The position numbers and the translations under genes are program-made. Positions 58,987 through 64,000 of a stretch of DNA of 64,000 nt are shown piece by piece. The notes below the pieces were generated by a model that saw only the letters and a program-made list of their open reading frames with translations, ran no database searches and had not been told where the DNA came from. Position 1 is the stretch's first letter. Each line of letters begins with the position of its first letter. Source of the DNA: Nemertoderma westbladi (lineage: Eukaryota > Xenacoelomorpha > Nemertodermatida > Nemertodermatidae); contig JAUCBJ010005191.1 of the NCBI GenBank assembly GCA_032718475.1, positions 1-64,000 of the forward strand, read 5' to 3'.

Positions 58987-60285
58987 TTATGTTGAGTTAA
59001 AATGCAGTCGGCTGCGCCCTATAGAACCACTGAGACCCTGGGTTGGTATGGCGATCTGTCTGGCTGGCGGAGTGGCGCCACCCAGCGACGGACCGCTGCA
59101 CATAGAACCTGTGGGAGAAGGACAGGGAGGAGTGCGTCCCCTGGGAGCTGGGCAGGTGGGAGTGCGTCCCTTGGGAGCTGGGCAAGGGGGAGTGCGTCCC
59201 TTGGGAGCTGGGCAGGGGGGAGTGCGTCCCTTGGGGGTGAGCCCCGGCAGCCTCCCAACGGGCTCCACTATACGCCCATCCACTATCACTCGTTTCATAC
59301 TGACCCGTTGCTGCTGGCTGCCGGGGGGCGTAGCGTTGTACCCTGCGGGCGGTGTGTAGACGTACCCCGGTGTAGAGCGGCCGGATCTCTGGGAACTACC
59401 TAGGTAGGGAGGGGTGCAGCCTGGTCTATCGCCCACCCTGTTGGGTAGGTAAGGGGGCGTGCACCCAGCATTGGCGAGGTTGATTGGTGGAGTGCAACTC
59501 TGTTGGAACGGGGAGTAATCCATAGGGGATACCGGGTATTTAATGGGCACCGAGGAGCCAGACATGGGGCTATATCTGTAAGAAGCACAACCGGGTGTGA
59601 CCACAACACGCTGCGATTGTTGCTGGTAGATATTCGCAGTCCCATTGGCACCCGTAGGTTGACTTTGTTGATTACCTCTCACCGCTATTGGTTGGCCACG
59701 CCCGCCAATAGCAGCAGCCGTATGGACGCCCAACCCACCAATAGCAGGTCGTTGCTGCACCTGAGTCCCACCACCTCGTCTGTATTGAATCACTTCGTTT
59801 CTAAGATTTAGGTTTTCCCTTTTCAGATCTTCCATTTCGCGTTGAAGCTTTTCCGTCCCGGTTTGACATGTTTGTAGCGTCTCCTTTTCACTTTGCAGTT
59901 TTTCGATTACCTTTTGCATACTTTTCATTTGCTCCCCATATTTCGATCTGTCTCTTTCGAGAACCTTATTTTTTGTCATTAGGAACGCCATCAGACGAGA
60001 TCTGTGTTGCTTCTGGAATTTAGTGACACGGCTGACTTCGGTCAAACACTTCTGAATATGCGCTTCCGCATCCGCAAAAAACGATTGAATTTCAGGCCTG
60101 AGTGGGTTGACCAATGGCACGAGGTTACATGGGGAGCAATCACACATGTAACATTTGTCCCGTTTAACCTCAACAGTACAGGTTTCGCAATAGAGATGAC
60201 CACACGCTGATAAGAAGAACTTTTTCTTTTCTGGTCCATTCGGTTGGATGCTACATTTATTGCAATGAACAATATCGATATTCAT
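58987..60285 (-). CDS. RNF212/Zip3-like RING protein (meiotic crossover factor family)
   Basis: 432 residues, intronless. The N-terminal RING is C8-x2-C11-x16-C28-x-H30-x2-C33-x2-C36-x8-C45-x2-C48, with FFLSACGHLYCETC, the pattern of RNF212, RNF212B, ZHP and Zip3. The characteristic post-RING block LRPEIQSFFADAEAHIQK then VTKFQKQHRSRLMAFL and a coiled coil (about 105-170) complete the family plan. The C terminus is Gly/Ser/Pro/Thr-rich with four APKGRTPPCP-type decapeptides (about 355-395). The family are SUMO/ubiquitin E3-like proteins of the synaptonemal complex that choose crossover sites. At 432 residues it is longer than human RNF212 (about 300), mainly in the tail. No breaks are seen. 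The start is the first ATG, seven residues before the first RING cysteine as in relatives. Confidence 0.88.
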   Translation of the reverse strand: MNIDIVHCNKCSIQPNGPEKKKFFLSACGHLYCETCTVEVKRDKCYMCDCSPCNLVPLVNPLRPEIQSFFADAEAHIQKCLTEVSRVTKFQKQHRSRLMAFLMTKNKVLERDRSKYGEQMKSMQKVIEKLQSEKETLQTCQTGTEKLQREMEDLKRENLNLRNEVIQYRRGGGTQVQQRPAIGGLGVHTAAAIGGRGQPIAVRGNQQSQPTGANGTANIYQQQSQRVVVTPGCASYRYSPMSGSSVPIKYPVSPMDYSPFQQSCTPPINLANAGCTPPYLPNRVGDRPGCTPPYLGSSQRSGRSTPGYVYTPPAGYNATPPGSQQQRVSMKRVIVDGRIVEPVGRLPGLTPKGRTPPCPAPKGRTPPCPAPKGRTPTCPAPRGRTPPCPSPTGSMCSGPSLGGATPPARQIAIPTQGLSGSIGRSRLHFNST

Positions 60286-61419
60286 CGCAACAAATTAATA
60301 CAAGGATCGATAATTGGATATAATACGAGCGTTTAGATAAACTACAGGATTAAGTTATGTTCAACAACGATGGTCCTGTCATTCGGTCAACCATCTTAGA
60401 ACGAAAACATCACATATTTGTTTATGGGTTTGCTACTGTCTCACAGTAGATATGATATGCGTTGCTGGTTACGTACAGAAATACAGTTATGACGATAACC
60501 TATAGCTTTTACACAAGCGGATTACAGTGTAAGAGCCTTAAAAGCGTAGTGAATAATAGTTACCCATATCACACAAGAAGCATTAAGAAATTGAAACTAA
60601 GCAAAACAGTGTCTAGTCTGACAGTGTCCGACAGATATATGCTTTTTTCCACTGAATCTTGCGCTTGCATGGGGGTATATTATAGTAAATGTTTTGGGTG
60701 ATTTTGGTGCGAAATTTTATTGTGATCAATAATCCGATGCCGACTGATGCCCAGCTTACATCATTGAGGATTTTGTGTAATTAACAATATAAAAAATTGT
60801 CCCCAGCAACGGTTAAGACAATTTATCCGATTGCTTCCATATATTTTAGTTTTTAAATTTACTGTTGAAAATGAACAAATGGTACGTAATTCCATTACAA
60901 TTAAACTTATATCACCGGAATCCCCATATTATGGCGCACTTTTAGACAATTTTCATTTCAGTCACACGTCACATAGGCCTATTTTTGCTCAAGTTAAAGA
61001 TAGGTTTTGAATGTATTTGGCTGCAAGTTTAAATTAATACATCCATTGTAATTTTGGACAGATTTTTTAAATATATTAAGATGCAAGCTGGAATTTAAGA
61101 TTGAAGTTGATGCAATGGTATGTTAGGCCTATTCAATTAATTTTTAAAATTAATTTCTGAATTTAACTGTACAAACTACCGATACAATATAGCACTCTTT
61201 ATAACTTGAAACCTGGGCTGCATCCATTGGAATAATAGTGAGTAAAAACGTTCTGGAACACACCCCTGTGGGTACATTTACTATATACTGTACTTCCATG
61301 CAAGGTATAATGCAATGCAATATCTTCCGGACTAGGCCTATTTGCCTATACAGTAGGCCTACTAAACCTCTAGAATCGGCAGATCGGTAGGCCTATTATA
61401 CTGCTATACAGCCATTCCA
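60286..61419. other. Upstream flank of the RING gene and spacer
   Basis: AT-rich with no gene recognised. The part near 60286 would hold the RING gene promoter. TAGGCCTA-like motifs recur near 60975, 61125, 61335 and 61390. Confidence 0.4.
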
Positions 61420-63252
61420 GCGTAACGGTCGTGACATTCCGCATGGGTTTCCGGTATTAATGAGTATTCTAAGGGCACATGGAAGAATGATATTGAAAAG
61501 ATATTACTATGATATGATCCTAAGATATGGACCTTTAATAAAATCGAAACCGCACTGGAATACATTACGTTTTATTGATTGTATTCCAGTTTAAAGTTGG
61601 CGTAACGGTCGTGACTGAAATGGACAAGCTTTTTAGAGACTCCTACACATTACAAATTTCTATCGAATTTACTGTACTTATTTAGCGTTACTTATGTCAG
61701 ACTAACATGTTAATAGATAGAGTTTAAAATGAAATTAACAGTATGGCAATATAATATCATTAGAGAATGTGGCAATCAATTAACCAGCGTAACGGTCGTG
61801 ACATAGTTTCGTAACGGTTGTGACATTATCGATTTTCACATAAATCTGAATTTCAAAAAATGGTAAGGTATTAGAGTTAGGTATTGCTATCGATTTCAGG
61901 CAGGTTTTCTTGTACGCTGATTTTAATGGAAGGCTTTTTACATTCCGCAATTGAACACATCTACCATTTTTGGTGCTAAAATGAAAAGTGCAAGTAACCA
62001 GCATTTTTCAAATTAATGAAAACAACTAGACTTGTAGGAATGGTGTTTATTTCAATTACATACAGGTTTACTGGTGCGCCGATTTCAATGGAAGGCTTTT
62101 GAAATTCCGCAGTTGAACACATCTGCGATTTTTGGTGAGAAAATGAAAAGTGCAAGTAACCAGCATTTTTCAAATTAGTGAAAACAACTAGAATTGTAGG
62201 AATGGTGTTTATTTCAATTACATCTGTACATACAGGTTTTCTGGTGCGCTGATTTCAATGGAAGGCTTTTTACATTCCGCAGTTGAACACACCTACCATT
62301 TTTGGTGCTAAAATGAAAAGTGCAAGTAACCAGCATTTTTCAAATTAGTGAAAACAACTAGGAATTGTAGGAATGGTGTTTATTTCAATTACATAAAGGG
62401 TTTCTGGTACGCCGATTTCAATGGAAGGCTTGGTACGCCGATTTCAATGGAAGGCTTTTTAAATTCCGCAGTTGAACACATCTACTGACCTACCATTTTT
62501 GGTGCTAAAATGAAAAGTGCAAGTAACCAGCATTTTTCAAATTAGTGAAAACAACTAGAATTGTACGAATGGTGTTTCTTTCTCTATTACATACAGTTTT
62601 CCTGCTGTTCTGGTACGCCGATTTCAATGGAAGGCTTTTTAAATTCCGCAGTTGACTGGTTGAACATACCTTCCATTTTTGGTGCTGAAATGAAAAGTGC
62701 AAGTAAACTCTTCGTTCGCAAGTAAAATGTTCTATGTAGTATTGTAAGCTGATATTTTGGTTATTATGTGTACTACCTGATTACAGTATAATTATAATTA
62801 CATCCCACTGCAGCAGTGGTATCATAAATGATACAAATTAATTTATACTGTATAATAATGATTCCTAAGGTTTGTCATTTGTGTCACAACCGTTACGGTC
62901 ATAAGTGCTGTTATGGCACATTATAGGTTAAGAAGAAACCTTTGTACACCCAATATTACAATTATCACTTTGTGTGGAATCATATTCCAAAATGTAATCT
63001 TAAATGGAGAGTAAAAAAGACGACCTTTCGCTCCTTGAATTATACATGCTATGCTAATATTCCCATTTCCCACATGTTAATGTCACGACCGTTACGCTGA
63101 TTACTACAACTGGAACATATAGTCAAGTTAAACTATATGACTCAAACAATTGATACGAACCACCTAACGATAGATATAAAAGATTATAACCATTACTGCC
63201 GGGGATCTGGAGATATTGGAAAAACTTGTTCTTCAGCGTAACGGTCGTGACA
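61420..63252. repeat. Dispersed 17-mer GCGTAACGGTCGTGACA, seven sites
   Basis: Forward copies at 61420-61436, 61600-61615 (last base differs), 61787-61803, 61810-61825 (CGTAACGGTTGTGACA) and 63236-63252. Reverse copies at 62882-62897 (TGTCACAACCGTTACG) and 63081-63097 (exact). The sequences between copies differ from one another, so this is not a simple tandem array. Confidence 0.9.
61890..62705. repeat. About 165-bp tandem repeat, five diverged copies
   Basis: Each copy holds ATTTCAATGGAAGGCTTTTT, ATTCCGCAGTTGAACACA, TTTTTGGTG and AAATGAAAAGTGCAAGTAAC. Starts are near 61926, 62089, 62258, 62446 and 62627, with a 25-base partial duplication near 62421. It lies between the forward and reverse 17-mer sites. 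Confidence 0.9.
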
Positions 63253-64000
63253 TATTTTCCATCCACTCATTACAATGCTATTAGAAAAATATTTATTAGT
63301 TGTACATTATTTAACCGACATGGCTAATTACTATATACATATAAGATTCTGAAAAACATATGGCATTGCCAGTTTGGTAATGATCATGCCATTTTGGTTT
63401 GTATGTAATTAATGCCAAAAATATTGAATTTTTGGCATTTTTTAAATCACATTTTGCGGACGCCTTAAAAAAAATTGGCTAGGGTTATGGAACATTTGAA
63501 AACAGTTTTATGAAGCACAATATGTGTGCTACACACTCAATACAAAAGAAATTCATTTCTAAGTACTTTCATTTTTCACCAAAAGGTTTACTTTTGCTTG
63601 GAATGGCTGTATAGGTACCAGTAAAATTGGGAATTAGAACAATCTGACAATGCGACATACAACGGCTATTGTACTGTAGGTTTATTATGAGGGGCTGGGT
63701 TATGCCATATTGCAGTATTGGGAGTGTGGTGGTGGTAAACCTCAAATCATAAACACCAACCACTACGGTACCGGTACAGTATGTAGGTCTACTATCAGGG
63801 GGCAGTACTATAATGGGTACGGCAGTACGGTACGTTACTGGCACCATTCATTATACTATACGGTAGGCCTACACAAAAATGTTGATGTAAGATTGTAAAT
63901 TACCAGTACCGGTAGTAGGAGTAGCGTAGCAGGGCAATGCACAGGTGCTCCCGCTACCGAATTATGCTGTCTACCTAATGATGAGATTTTAATGTTATAA
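63253..64000. other. Right-edge spacer
   Basis: No gene recognised. It is rich in TACCGGTA and TACGGTAC palindromic motifs near 63765-63840 and 63903-63915. Confidence 0.4.

Noticed and set aside
61780-62702. Minus-strand ORFs of 65-74 codons
   Set aside because: They follow the 165-bp non-coding repeat and are broken by stops in each copy.

Overview
The window is animal nuclear DNA. It has spliced genes with GT-AG introns, a caveolin gene (a metazoan family), the 3' half of an ARFGEF3/BIG3 gene, dead non-LTR retrotransposon copies, MITE-like inverted-repeat elements, and AT-rich non-coding DNA between GC-richer genes. A marine invertebrate is a fair guess; the sequence does not let me name the phylum. 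No bacterial, organellar or viral gene organisation is seen.

Layout. 1-790: minus-strand ORF with one C2H2 finger and an acidic repeat, broken by a frameshift and probably running off the left edge. 1219-1787: dead LINE fragment. 2666-3769 (+): intronless GHITM/TMBIM5. 4032-6075 and 6989-10775: two minisatellites. 10795-28550 (+): last eight coding exons of ARFGEF3, ending in a stop codon and an AATAAA signal. Its introns are swollen by minisatellites of 20, 15, 28 and 16 bp, and one intron holds an antisense intronless pyruvate-kinase-like gene (11775-13433) that has lost catalytic residues. 28681-48120: arrays of 31, 61, 19 and 69 bp units, with a LINE fragment inserted at the head of the 69-bp array. 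48474-48560: tRNA-like Pol III element with a hammerhead-like core between its A and B boxes. 49227-50099 (-): intronless stomatin. 50581-50886: MITE. 51200-54954: 35-bp array. 55679-56394 (+): two-exon caveolin. 57188-57728: two inverted-repeat elements. 58100-58665: 20-bp array. 58987-60285 (-): intronless RNF212/Zip3-like RING gene. 61420-63252: a 17-mer repeated seven times in both orientations around a ~165-bp tandem repeat.

About 39 kb of the 64 kb (roughly 60%) is tandem repeat. The most striking pattern is that several repeat units carry splice signals. The 16-bp array of 5.7 kb begins exactly at an ARFGEF3 5' splice site, and every unit rebuilds the exon end plus GTAAGG. A second ARFGEF3 donor is duplicated about five times. 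Three intergenic arrays (19, 69 and 35 bp) have units that read as branch site, pyrimidine tract and CAG.

The genes do not form an operon-like unit. Their mammalian relatives act in mitochondrial inner-membrane structure (GHITM), Golgi/secretory-granule traffic (ARFGEF3), membrane scaffolds (stomatin, caveolin) and meiotic crossover control (RNF212). Four of the six recognised genes are intronless, which suggests retroposition or intron loss.
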